From: Sphingopyxis sp.
Lineage (GTDB): Bacteria; Pseudomonadota; Alphaproteobacteria; Sphingomonadales; Sphingomonadaceae
Length of the DNA stretch: 20,001 bases
Reading direction: 5' to 3'
Assembly: GCA_026125835.1 (NCBI GenBank)
Contig: JAHCKJ010000012.1
Coordinates: 1-20,001, forward strand
Part shown: one piece after another, positions 7,889 to 15,906 of the stretch
Layout: each line of letters begins with the position of its first letter
How positions within the stretch are numbered: the stretch's first letter is position 1
The notes under the pieces: generated by a model
What the model saw: the letters and a program-made list of their open reading frames with translations, nothing else
The model's database searches: none
Told to the model about the DNA's origin: nothing
Made by a program: the position numbers and the translations under genes

Positions 7889-7965
7889 CGAGTCCCTTAC
7901 GAGCGCGCAATGCCTGACGCCGACACGTCTCCTTGTGATGGCATTTGCTGACGATTGCCGCACCG

Positions 7966-9909
7966 TTATCCATGCGCCGCCTCGTTCTGCCGGTGCTTTC
8001 GGCTGTTGTAGCGATAACCAGCCCAGAGAATCGTCAACGACAAAAACTGCAGCAAAAGGGATTCCATCGTTGGAAAAACCCCAAGCGTCGGGAGCCGGGG
8101 AACAAGGGCGAGCGGCGTAACGCCGAGGAGACCAGCTTCCTGCAGCGCGCCCGCGCCCTTGCCAGCCAGGATGACTGCCAGGATCGCGATCAGCGCAGAA
8201 CTATAAGCGAAAAATTTCCCGATCGGCAGGACCCGGCTGTACCGAAGCATGACCCATGCGATTGCTGCGAGGATTACCAATGCGGTTCCAGCTCCGGCGG
8301 CGATTGCGCCGCGGCTTCCTTGCGCGGCAAGCGCCGCGAAAAACAGGATGGTCTCAAAGACTTCCCGATAGACCACCAGGAAGGCGAGCCCGAATAGAAA
8401 CCAGGCTGAGCGGCGCGAAAGCGCCTTGCCCATCGCTTCGCGAATATAGCGCTGCCAGCTCTCCGCATGGGACTTGCCGTGCATCCAGATGCCAACCCAG
8501 ACCAGAACCACCGCGGCGAAGAGCGAGCCGAACCCTTCGGTCAACTCGCGGTTCGCGCCGCTGATCGAGATCGCATAGGTCGCGACCGCCCAGGTTGCGC
8601 CGCCGGCCGCCAGGGCGGCGATCCAGCCGCCATGAACATAGGACAGGACGTCGGGTCGTTCAGCTTTTCGCAAGAAGGCGATCATCGCCACGATGATCAG
8701 AAGGGCTTCGAGACCTTCGCGCAGCAAGATGGTCAGCGCCCCGACAAAGGTCGACGCGTCGCTGGCTGCATCTGGAGACAGAGCGGCTTCTGCGTCGGTG
8801 AAAAGGGCTTCGACTGCGGCGGCTTTACCCGCGACCGCATCGACCGGCATTCCTCGCGTGATGGAGACGCGGTAATCGGACATCGCGGATTCGATTTGCG
8901 CCATAAGGGCCGAATCTCGCGTCGTCAGAATCGGCTCGACTGGTTCAAAACCATCAAGATAGGCGGACAACGCCAGACGCGCTGCTTCGCTCCGATTTCC
9001 CTTGCGGTAGGCGGCCAGGCTTTGCGCCAGTTTAGCCCGTGCAACCGCGAGCGTTGCGGGCGAGGCGGTGCTCAATGCCTTGGGATCGGAGCGCAAATAG
9101 GCTGTGAGCGCATCAGCCTTCTCGGGGTCGAGCATACGCCCAAGCGCTTCCGGGCTGAGGCTCGTCAAGGCCTGCAGGTCGGGGACCATTTCGCGAGCGG
9201 CGGGAGTCTGGTTCCAGAATTTCTGACCGGCCGCGATGTCGCGAAAGGCAAACCCACCAGCATAGGCTGCCACCGCCCAGCGATCGTCCGATGGCAAATT
9301 GGCAAAGCTGGGCATGGAGGTGCCCTCGAGCCCTTGGCCTATGACCTGGTAGAGAGCGAACAGGCTGCGCTTGCGAGCACGTGCGGCATCGGTGAAATCG
9401 ATGGGTGCGGGGTCCAGCCCCTTAGCCTGAGGTCCGTTGCCATCGCCTCGTACCCCGTGACAGCTGGCGCAATTCTCGAGATAGATTTGGGCTCCGCGCC
9501 GGGGATCGGGAGCGTTGCGCGGGGCGAGAGGCACCGGATAGGCGGCAAGCAGGTCCGCCGCGAGTGCGCGTGCTTGGCCGGCAACCTTGCCGGGCTCGGT
9601 CTTCGACGCGATCGCCGCTTCGAGTTGCCCCGCTTCGGCAACCAGGCGAGCCCGCGCCGGTGATACCGGGAGAGCGGCGATACCTTTGCGAACAGTGGCC
9701 GCGAACTCCGTCATCTCGGCATATTCGACTGTGCTAGTTACCTCCCCATTCGCGACGGCCCCGCCATAATCGACGGCAATATAGTCCAGCAGGCGCCAGA
9801 CGGTCTGGACTTCATCGGCATCGCTGCGCGCCTGCGCACCCTGCGCGGCGAGGCTGCCAATGGCGGCAAGCAAGACCAGCAAGAAGCGAAGGCCGCGAGT
9901 GGGTGGCAT
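7966..9909 (-). CDS. Cytochrome c/FTR1-family metal permease, PbrT-like
   Basis: The 647-residue fusion starts with a Sec signal (about residues 7-27). A helical region and a class I cytochrome c domain follow, with heme motif CASCH at 147-151 and probable axial Met199 in GTSMPSF. A second helical linker leads to a C-terminal FTR1/EfeU-type membrane domain of about seven helices (388-632). That domain has both REXXE iron-transport motifs, REGLE at 397-401 and REVFE at 515-519. The same fusion occurs in PbrT, the Pb(II) uptake protein of the Cupriavidus pbr lead-resistance operon, and in general cytochrome c/FTR1 iron permeases. The adjacent MerR regulator and CDF exporter favour a heavy-metal role. 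The heme domain may oxidise or otherwise handle the metal before import. The gene starts 5 nt after the CDF stop and is probably cotranscribed with it. Confidence 0.9.
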   Translation of the reverse strand: MPPTRGLRFLLVLLAAIGSLAAQGAQARSDADEVQTVWRLLDYIAVDYGGAVANGEVTSTVEYAEMTEFAATVRKGIAALPVSPARARLVAEAGQLEAAIASKTEPGKVAGQARALAADLLAAYPVPLAPRNAPDPRRGAQIYLENCASCHGVRGDGNGPQAKGLDPAPIDFTDAARARKRSLFALYQVIGQGLEGTSMPSFANLPSDDRWAVAAYAGGFAFRDIAAGQKFWNQTPAAREMVPDLQALTSLSPEALGRMLDPEKADALTAYLRSDPKALSTASPATLAVARAKLAQSLAAYRKGNRSEAARLALSAYLDGFEPVEPILTTRDSALMAQIESAMSDYRVSITRGMPVDAVAGKAAAVEALFTDAEAALSPDAASDASTFVGALTILLREGLEALLIIVAMIAFLRKAERPDVLSYVHGGWIAALAAGGATWAVATYAISISGANRELTEGFGSLFAAVVLVWVGIWMHGKSHAESWQRYIREAMGKALSRRSAWFLFGLAFLVVYREVFETILFFAALAAQGSRGAIAAGAGTALVILAAIAWVMLRYSRVLPIGKFFAYSSALIAILAVILAGKGAGALQEAGLLGVTPLALVPRLPTLGVFPTMESLLLQFLSLTILWAGYRYNSRKHRQNEAAHG

Positions 9910-9914
9910 CGGTC

Positions 9915-10568
9915 CTATTGCCCGGTCACAGTCGACAATTCGCGCAGTTCGGTCCGGGCACTGCGCAGAATCTCAGAGGCTGAATGAAGGAAAAGCGCTG
10001 CAATGATGGCGGCGACTGCAAGGTCGGGCCAGGCCTGGCCGGTCCATGCGACGAGGCCCGCAGCGATGATTACCGCGACATTAGCGACCGCGTCATTGCG
10101 GCTGAACAGCCAAACAGCGCGGACATTGGCGTCGCCTTCGCGAAACCGCGAGAGGACCGCCGCCGAGGTGAGATTGACGAGCAGTGCAACGAAGCCGATG
10201 CCGCCCATCAGCTCGGCTTCGGGCGGAACCGCTGTCAGGGCGCGCCACAGCGCGACGCCGATGACGCCGAGCCCGAGCGTCAGCAGGAACAGGCCTTGGG
10301 CAAGAGCGATGCGGGTGCGGGCGAGCGCCGTCCAGCCGATCGCGACGAGGCCGGCCAGCGTGATCGTGCCGTCGCCGATGAAGTCGAGCGAGTCGGCCTT
10401 CAGCGCCTGGCTGTTGGCGATGAATCCGCCGACGATCTCGATAGCGCCGAAGCCGAGATTTAGGATAACCACGATCCAGAGGGCACGGCGATAGGCGGGG
10501 TCCTTTTCCGCGCGCACCGGGTCTCCCGTGCATCCGCAGCCGTCACCGCTCTCGGATCCCTCCGCCAT
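9915..10568 (-). CDS. Short CDF-family cation exporter lacking the C-terminal domain
   Basis: The 217-residue protein has a soluble N-terminus with a CGC pair (Cys11, Cys13) and about six membrane helices (29-52, 66-84, 88-112, 118-140, 152-176, 181-200). It ends right after the last helix. Usual CDF proteins are near 300 residues and add a cytoplasmic dimerisation domain, absent here. The TM2 metal site is DxxxD (Asp62, Asp66). In TM5 only Asp159 remains of the usual pair, with Phe155 at the expected His/Asp position. CDF proteins export Zn, Cd, Co or Fe from the cytoplasm in exchange for protons. The start at 10568 is used because a longer frame from ATG 10643 would begin inside the MerR operator, upstream of the predicted transcript start. 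It is the first gene of the MerR-controlled array. Confidence 0.87.
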   Translation of the reverse strand: MAEGSESGDGCGCTGDPVRAEKDPAYRRALWIVVILNLGFGAIEIVGGFIANSQALKADSLDFIGDGTITLAGLVAIGWTALARTRIALAQGLFLLTLGLGVIGVALWRALTAVPPEAELMGGIGFVALLVNLTSAAVLSRFREGDANVRAVWLFSRNDAVANVAVIIAAGLVAWTGQAWPDLAVAAIIAALFLHSASEILRSARTELRELSTVTGQ

Positions 10569-10634
10569 CGCGTCTTCACTCCATGGTGGCGGCGCGCTCT
10601 TCGCTTTGCCGCCTTCAACTTCGTACAGGGCGCG

Positions 10635-10665
10635 CCTATACATCCTCCAGTCACTGGAGGATCAA
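10635..10665 (-). promoter_or_regulatory. MerR-type promoter/operator of the divalent-metal operon
   Basis: On the minus strand a -35 TTGATC (10665-10660) and a -10 TATAGG (10640-10635) are separated by 19 bp, longer than the normal 17. A perfect inverted repeat fills the spacer: arms ATCCTCCAG (10642-10650) and CTGGAGGAT (10654-10662) around TCA. An over-long spacer with a centred dyad is the signature of promoters that MerR-family activators untwist when metal binds. Transcription would start near 10628 and read the CDF gene. The right arm also holds the GGAGG that serves as Shine-Dalgarno of the divergent merR gene. Confidence 0.88.
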
Positions 10666-10672
10666 GCATAAT

Positions 10673-11095
10673 ATGACCAAGCGGCTCGCGATCGGCGACC
10701 TTGCCCGGGAGACCGGGACCAAGGTCAACACCATCCGCTTCTATGAAGAGATCGGGCTGCTGCCCGAAGCCCTGCGCACCGCTTCGGGACGGCGAAGCTA
10801 TGATGCGGCCGACCTTCGGCGGCTCGCCTTCGTCCGCCACGGCCGGCAGCTCGGTTTTTCGATCCCCGAAATCCGCTCGCTGCTGGCGCTTTCGGATCAG
10901 CCCGACCGCGATTGCGGCGCGGCCGCGGCGATCGCGCGCGCGCATCTTGCCGATATCGGCATCCGCATCGCGCGGCTCGAAACCTTGCGCTCGGCGCTGA
11001 CCGAAGTCGCGACCTCCTGCGAGGGCGGCCGGGCCGCCGAATGCCGGGTGATCGAGGCGATCGCGGGCACCGAACTCGCGCTCCAGACCGATTGA
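10673..11095 (+). CDS. MerR-family metal-responsive regulator (CadR/PbrR/ZntR-like)
   Basis: The 140-residue regulator starts MTKRLAIGDLARETGTKVNT. It has the MerR winged helix-turn-helix (residues 4-72, with IRFYEEIGLLP and YDAADLRRLAFVRHGRQLGF), a dimerisation helix (about 84-112) and a C-terminal loop. Cys81, Cys116 and Cys124 match the three-cysteine layout of Cd/Pb/Zn sensors rather than the CxxxxxxxxC-only layout of CueR copper sensors. The start at 10673 is chosen over an upstream frame from 10583 because MerR proteins begin about three residues before IGDLA and because GGAGG lies 12 nt ahead, inside the operator. The gene is divergent from the CDF operon and should activate it when metal binds while holding its own expression low. 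It is convergent with cusF. Confidence 0.93.
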   Translation: MTKRLAIGDLARETGTKVNTIRFYEEIGLLPEALRTASGRRSYDAADLRRLAFVRHGRQLGFSIPEIRSLLALSDQPDRDCGAAAAIARAHLADIGIRIARLETLRSALTEVATSCEGGRAAECRVIEAIAGTELALQTD

Positions 11096-11138
11096 TCGAT
11101 CCGACCGGACGCATCCGGGTTCGGGGAAGGAAGGGGCT

Positions 11139-11172
11139 GGCGCGCGCGACGACTGGCTTCGCCGCGCGCGCC
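11139..11172. terminator. GC-rich hairpin between convergent merR and cusF
   Basis: A perfect 10-bp stem GGCGCGCGCG (11139-11148) / CGCGCGCGCC (11163-11172) with a 14-nt loop lies between the merR stop (11095) and the cusF stop (11181). Its position between two converging transcripts suggests a shared, bidirectional terminator. Neither side has a U-tract, so it is not a classic intrinsic terminator. Confidence 0.45.
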
Positions 11173-11180
11173 GGCGGATC

Positions 11181-11549
11181 TTACGGCGCCTTGTCGAGCT
11201 TGGTGATCGTCCCGGCCTTGCCGTTCCAGTCGAGCTCGAACGCGACCTTGTCGCCGACCTTGATGTCCTTCAGCAGCTCGGGCTTTGCGGCGAAGCCCAT
11301 CGTCATCGGCGGCCATTCGAGTTCGGCGATCGCGCCATGATCGAGCGTGACCTGTCCCTTCGCGCTATCGATTGCGGTCACGGTCGCCGTGCCCTTGCCA
11401 TGTTTGGTTTCGGCGGGCATCGCCATGGTTCCGGCGTCATCGGCCATCGCGGCCTTTTCTTCGGTCTTCGGCGCTTCGCCCTGCTTGCCGCAGCCGGCAA
11501 GTCCTGCGCTGAGCGCGATGCCCAGTGCGATGGCGGTCAAATTCTTCAT
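11181..11549 (-). CDS. cusF: CusF-like periplasmic Cu(I)/Ag(I)-binding lipoprotein
   Basis: The 122-residue protein has a lipoprotein signal MKNLTAIALGIALSAGLAGC with Cys20, a Met/Glu/Lys-rich linker and a C-terminal CusF-type beta-barrel. His71, Trp79, Met82 and Met84 (in DHGAIAELEWPPMTM) keep exactly the spacing of E. coli CusF His36, Trp44, Met47 and Met49, which bind Cu(I) or Ag(I). It would hand periplasmic copper to CusB/CusA. The start at 11549 has AAGGAG 7 nt upstream. The ATG overlaps the cusA stop (ATGA), so it is translationally coupled as the last gene of the cus operon. The E. coli protein is soluble and its gene lies between cusC and cusB. Here it is lipidated and comes after cusA. 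Confidence 0.94.
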   Translation of the reverse strand: MKNLTAIALGIALSAGLAGCGKQGEAPKTEEKAAMADDAGTMAMPAETKHGKGTATVTAIDSAKGQVTLDHGAIAELEWPPMTMGFAAKPELLKDIKVGDKVAFELDWNGKAGTITKLDKAP

Positions 11550-14500
11550 GTCATTTCTCCTTCGGGTTGAACGGGATGGGCCGCGCGCCTGCGCATCAGC
11601 AGATAGGCGGCGGGAATGATGAGCATCGAGAGCAGCGGCGCGGTCAGCATGCCGCCGATCATCGGCGCGGCGATGCGGCTCATCACTTCGGAGCCGGTGC
11701 CGGTCCCGACGAGGATCGGGAACAGGCCCGCGAGGATCACCGCGACGGTCATCGCCTTCGGCCGGACGCGAAGCAGCGCGCCCTCGCGAACCGCGGCCAA
11801 TATGTCGCCATCGCCGCGATCGGCGAGCGCATGCTTGAGGTAGATGAGCATGACGACCCCGAACTCGGCGGCGACGCCGGCGAGAGCGATGAACCCGACC
11901 GCGCTCGCGACCGACTGGTTGTAACCGAGCAGATAGAGCAGCCAGAGCCCGCCGGTGAGTGCAAAGGGCAAGGTCGCCATGATGAGCAGCGCCTCGTCCC
12001 AGCGGCGGAAGGTGAGGTAGAGCAGGATGAAGATGATCGCGAGCGTGACCGGCACGACCACCTTCATCCGCTCGGTCGCACGAACGAGGAACTCGAACTG
12101 CCCGGTGTAGGAGATGCTGACGCCGGGGGGCAGCTCGACATCGCGCGCGATCGCCCGCTGGATGTCGTGCACCAGACCCTGCAAATCGCGGCCGCGGCTG
12201 TCGACATAGATCCAGGTCACCGGGCGGCCATTCTCGCTGCGCAGCATCGGCGGCCCGTCGCTGACCTTGACGCTCGCCACCGTCCCGAGCGTGATCTGCT
12301 GGCGCGACGGCGTCAGGATCGGAAGGGCCGCGAGCTTGCCGATGCTGTCGCGCAGCTCGCGTGGATAGCGGACGCTGATCGGATAGCGCGCGAGCCCCTC
12401 GACCGTCTGGCCGATCGTCTCGCCGCCGATCGCGCCCGCGACGATCGCCTGCACGTCGGCGACGTTGAGACCATAGCGCGCCGCGGCGGCGCGATCGATG
12501 TCGACGTCGATATAACGGCCGCCAGTCAGGCGCTCGGCCAGCGCCGAGGCGACGCCGGGGACGGTCCTGACTACGCCCTCGATGCGCTTCGCGGTGCGGT
12601 CGATCTCGGCAAGATCCGAGCCCGCGACCTTGATGCCGACCGGGCTTTTGATCCCGGTCGCAAGCATGTCGATCCGGTTGCGGATCGGCGGAATCCAGAA
12701 ATTGGCGAGCCCGGGAACCCGGACCCGCGCATCGAGCTCCTCGATCAGCTTCTCCTCGGTCATGCCGGGGCGCCACTGGTCCTTCGGCTTGAAGCGGATC
12801 GTCGTCTCGAACATCTCGAGGGGCGCGGGGTCGGTCGCACTGTCGGCGCGGCCGGCCTTGCCGAACACGCTTTCGACCTCTGGCACCGTCTTGATCAGCC
12901 GATCGGTCTGCTGGAGCAGGCTCGACGCCCGCGCTGCTGAGATGCCGGGAAGCGCTGAGGGCATGTAGAGGAGATCGCCCTCATGCATCTGCGGCATGAA
13001 CTCGCCGCCGATCTGGGTCATCGGCCAGAGGCTGGTGGCGAAGACGAGGCCGGCGATGAGGAGCGCCTTTTTCGGCCGTTCGAGCACCCAGTCGAGTGCC
13101 GGGCGATAGATGCGGGTCAGCCAGCGGTTGACCGGATTGGCCTGTTCGGCGGGGATCTTTCCGCGGATCAGCCAGCCCATCAGCACGGGGATGAGCGTGA
13201 TCGAGAGGATCGCGGCGGCCGCCATCGCATAGGTTTTGGTGAAGGCGAGCGGCGAGAAGAGCCGCCCTTCCTGGCCTTCGAGCGTGAAGATCGGCAAGAA
13301 GGAGAAGGTGATGATGAGGAGGCTGAGGAACAGCGCCGGACCGACCTCTGCGGCGGCGTCGGTGATGACGCGCCAGCGCACGGCGCCTTTCAGCTCCTCG
13401 CCAGGATGATCGCGTTCCCAATGTTCGAGATGCTTGTGGGCATTTTCGATCATCACCACGGCCGCATCGACCATCGCGCCGACCGCGATCGCGATGCCGC
13501 CGAGCGACAATATATTGGCGTTGAGCCCCTGCAGCCGCATGACGATGAAGGCGATGAGGATGCCGAGCGGGAGGGTCAGGATCGCGACCAGCGCCGACCG
13601 GGCGTGCCAGAGGAACAGTGCGCAGACGAGCCCGACGATGATGAACTCCTCGACGAGCTTCGAGGTCAGATTGTCGACCGCGCGGTCGATCAGCCCCGAG
13701 CGATCATAGGTGGTGACGATCTCGACACCGGGCGGCAGGCTGCGCTTGAGCTCGGCGAGCTTGGCGCGGACGCCGTCGATGACCTCGCGGGCATTCTTGC
13801 CTTCGCGCATGACGATCACGCCGCCCGCAACTTCGCCCTCGCCATTGAGTTCGGCGATGCCGCGCCTTGTGTCGGGGCCGATCTGGACCGTCGCGACATC
13901 GCCGACCGTCACCGGGAGTCCGCCGCCGGCGGTGCGGACGGGGACCGAACGGAAGTCGTCGAGCGACTTCAGATAGCCGCTCGCGCGGACGATATATTCG
14001 GCCTCGGCGAGTTCGAGGGAGCCGCCGCCGCTCTCCTGGTTGGCGCGCTTGAGGGCATCTGCCACCTCGGTTGCGGTCACGTCGAAGGCGGCAAGCTTCT
14101 GCGGATCGACGATGATCTGATACTGGCGCACCATGCCGCCGATGCTCGCGACCTCGGCGACGCCGGGAACCGACTTGAGTTCGAAGCGCAGGAACCAGTC
14201 CTGGAGGCTGCGCAGCTCGGCAAGATCGTGGCGGCCGCTCTTGTCGACCAGCGCATATTCATAGATCCAGCCGACCCCGGTCGCGTCGGGGCCGAGGCTT
14301 GCGCGTGCGTCCTCGGGGAGACGGCTTTGCACCTGGCTCAGATATTCGAGCACGCGGCTACGCGCCCAATAGGGATCGGTGCCGTCGTCGAACAGCACGT
14401 AGACGAAGCTGTCGCCGACGAAGCTATAGCCGCGGACCACACGCGCGCCTGGCACCGAGAGCATCGTCGTCGTGATCGGGTAGGTGACCTGGTCCTCGAC

Positions 14501-14680
14501 GATCCGCGGCGCTTGGCCCGCATAAGTCGTGCGGATGATGACCTGGACGTCCGACAGGTCGGGCAGGGCATCGACCGGCGTCGTGCGTACCGCGGCGATC
14601 CCGAGCAACGTGAGGATCAGTGCCGCCGCGACGACAAGTCCGCGCGCCGCGACCGAGGCGCGAATGATCTTCGCGATCAT
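11546..14680 (-). CDS. cusA: CusA/SilA-type RND copper/silver exporter
   Basis: The 1044-residue inner-membrane pump of the Cus complex has the Cu/Ag-class TMH4 signature (GGIAIAVGAMVDAAVVMIEN), giving Asp405 and Glu412. The methionine triad that carries Cu(I)/Ag(I) in E. coli CusA is present at identical numbering: Met573 (LLYMPS), Met623 (PLEMFET) and Met672 (RIDMLAT). These residues separate it clearly from the CzcA in the same window. The frame is open far upstream, to 15415, but that part overlaps cusB in another frame. The ATG at 14680 starts the typical MIAKIIRASVAARGL first helix and overlaps the cusB stop by ATGA. It ends by overlapping cusF. Length and domain order are normal for the family. 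Confidence 0.97.
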   Translation of the reverse strand: MIAKIIRASVAARGLVVAAALILTLLGIAAVRTTPVDALPDLSDVQVIIRTTYAGQAPRIVEDQVTYPITTTMLSVPGARVVRGYSFVGDSFVYVLFDDGTDPYWARSRVLEYLSQVQSRLPEDARASLGPDATGVGWIYEYALVDKSGRHDLAELRSLQDWFLRFELKSVPGVAEVASIGGMVRQYQIIVDPQKLAAFDVTATEVADALKRANQESGGGSLELAEAEYIVRASGYLKSLDDFRSVPVRTAGGGLPVTVGDVATVQIGPDTRRGIAELNGEGEVAGGVIVMREGKNAREVIDGVRAKLAELKRSLPPGVEIVTTYDRSGLIDRAVDNLTSKLVEEFIIVGLVCALFLWHARSALVAILTLPLGILIAFIVMRLQGLNANILSLGGIAIAVGAMVDAAVVMIENAHKHLEHWERDHPGEELKGAVRWRVITDAAAEVGPALFLSLLIITFSFLPIFTLEGQEGRLFSPLAFTKTYAMAAAAILSITLIPVLMGWLIRGKIPAEQANPVNRWLTRIYRPALDWVLERPKKALLIAGLVFATSLWPMTQIGGEFMPQMHEGDLLYMPSALPGISAARASSLLQQTDRLIKTVPEVESVFGKAGRADSATDPAPLEMFETTIRFKPKDQWRPGMTEEKLIEELDARVRVPGLANFWIPPIRNRIDMLATGIKSPVGIKVAGSDLAEIDRTAKRIEGVVRTVPGVASALAERLTGGRYIDVDIDRAAAARYGLNVADVQAIVAGAIGGETIGQTVEGLARYPISVRYPRELRDSIGKLAALPILTPSRQQITLGTVASVKVSDGPPMLRSENGRPVTWIYVDSRGRDLQGLVHDIQRAIARDVELPPGVSISYTGQFEFLVRATERMKVVVPVTLAIIFILLYLTFRRWDEALLIMATLPFALTGGLWLLYLLGYNQSVASAVGFIALAGVAAEFGVVMLIYLKHALADRGDGDILAAVREGALLRVRPKAMTVAVILAGLFPILVGTGTGSEVMSRIAAPMIGGMLTAPLLSMLIIPAAYLLMRRRAAHPVQPEGEMT

Positions 14681-15906
14681 TGCGCCGCCTCCAGCGGGCG
14701 GACGGTGAGGCCGGTCAGGCTCGCTTCGGAATCGAGCAGGAACTGACCCGACGCGACGACCTTCTCGCCGGGAGCGAGACCCTGCAATATCTCGGTCTTG
14801 CCGCCGCCTTCGCGTCCGGCGACCACCTCGGCGGGATGGTACCGTCCGTCGCCCTTTTCGAGCATCACGATGCTGCGCGTGCCGGTGCGGATCACCGCTT
14901 CGCTCGGCACCAGCAGCGCAGGCTTGGCGTCGCCGCCGAGCGCGACCACCGCGAACATGCCGGGGCGGAGGCGCCCGCCGCGATTGGCGAGCTCGACGCG
15001 CACCGTCAGCGTCCGGCTGTCGGCCGATGCGGTCGGCAGGATGGCGATGACCCTGCCGGTGAATGTTTCGCCGGGAAAGGCGGTGAGGGTCGCGCTCGCC
15101 CGCTGGCCGATCTTTACGAGTCCGGCTTGCGCCTCGGGAAGCGCGGCGTTGAGCCATACCGTGCCGAGCCCCGAGATTTCGGCAAGGGTCTGGCCGGCGG
15201 CGAGCGTCACACCCGCGCGCGCATTGAGCGTCTGGACAACCCCGCCGATCGGCGCGCGCACCGTCAGTCTGCCGCCGGTGCGCCCGGTCCGGTCGACCTC
15301 GGTTATCACGCCTTCGGGCATGCCCATCAGCCGCAGCCGCAGCCGCGCCGCCGCGGTGAGGTCGGGTTTGCCGAGCTTTTTGACGCTCAGATATTCGGTC
15401 TGGGCGCTGCCCCATTCGGGCAATTGCAGGTCGGCGATTGGCGTGCCGGACCCGATCACGTCGCCCGGCGCGAGACGATAGACGCGCTCAACGAAACCGC
15501 CCGAGCGCGCCTGGACGATCGCGACGTCGCGCTGGTTGAAATCGATACTGCCGTTGACGTCGAAGGTCGCCGCGAGGCTTCCCATTTCGGCCGCGACCAC
15601 CCTTATGCCGAGGCTCTGCCTTGCGGCCGGATCGACCGACACGCCCGGTGCGATGCCGCTGCCGTCGTCGGCATATTTGGGCTCGAGCTGCATATCCATG
15701 AAGGGCGACTTGCCGGGCTTGTCGAACTTCTGGTTCGGGAACATCGGATCATAATAATAGAGGATCTTGCGCCCGCCGCTGCCGGCCGCCTCGGTTGGCG
15801 CATCGCCCTGGCCGCTCTGTCCGAGCCAGTAACCGCCGCCGCCCGCGATCAGCACCGCGGCCAATATTCCGGCGCGCCAACGCGCCGCTGATGTTGCATC
15901 GGTCAT
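14677..15906 (-). CDS. cusB: CusB-type membrane fusion protein for copper/silver efflux
   Basis: The 409-residue adaptor has an N-terminal signal-anchor helix (about residues 11-28). Next is the Cu-binding segment YYYDPMFPNQKFDKPGKS, continuing to FMDM. Met55, Met70 and Met72 have the same spacing as the three metal-binding methionines of E. coli CusB (49, 64, 66). Barrel-sandwich halves (SGGFVERVYRLAPGDVI and APIGGVVQTLNARAGVTL) flank a short alpha-hairpin. Beta-barrel and membrane-proximal domains follow. It receives copper from CusF and primes CusA, bridging to the outer-membrane channel. The ATG at 15906 overlaps the cusC stop by ATGA, and the stop overlaps cusA in the same way, so expression is coupled. 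Confidence 0.95.
   Translation of the reverse strand: MTDATSAARWRAGILAAVLIAGGGGYWLGQSGQGDAPTEAAGSGGRKILYYYDPMFPNQKFDKPGKSPFMDMQLEPKYADDGSGIAPGVSVDPAARQSLGIRVVAAEMGSLAATFDVNGSIDFNQRDVAIVQARSGGFVERVYRLAPGDVIGSGTPIADLQLPEWGSAQTEYLSVKKLGKPDLTAAARLRLRLMGMPEGVITEVDRTGRTGGRLTVRAPIGGVVQTLNARAGVTLAAGQTLAEISGLGTVWLNAALPEAQAGLVKIGQRASATLTAFPGETFTGRVIAILPTASADSRTLTVRVELANRGGRLRPGMFAVVALGGDAKPALLVPSEAVIRTGTRSIVMLEKGDGRYHPAEVVAGREGGGKTEILQGLAPGEKVVASGQFLLDSEASLTGLTVRPLEAAQ

Noticed and set aside
10569..10643. Longer CDF start at 10643
   Set aside because: The ATG lies between the -35 and -10 elements of the MerR-type promoter, so it would not be transcribed from that promoter.
12983..14746. 587-codon open frame on the plus strand
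   Set aside because: It is antisense to cusA, which has exact family residues on the minus strand. The plus product has shadow composition.
14681..15415. N-terminal extension of the cusA frame
   Set aside because: It overlaps cusB in another frame and has Arg/Ala-rich nonsense composition. The true start at 14680 gives E. coli-like residue numbering.
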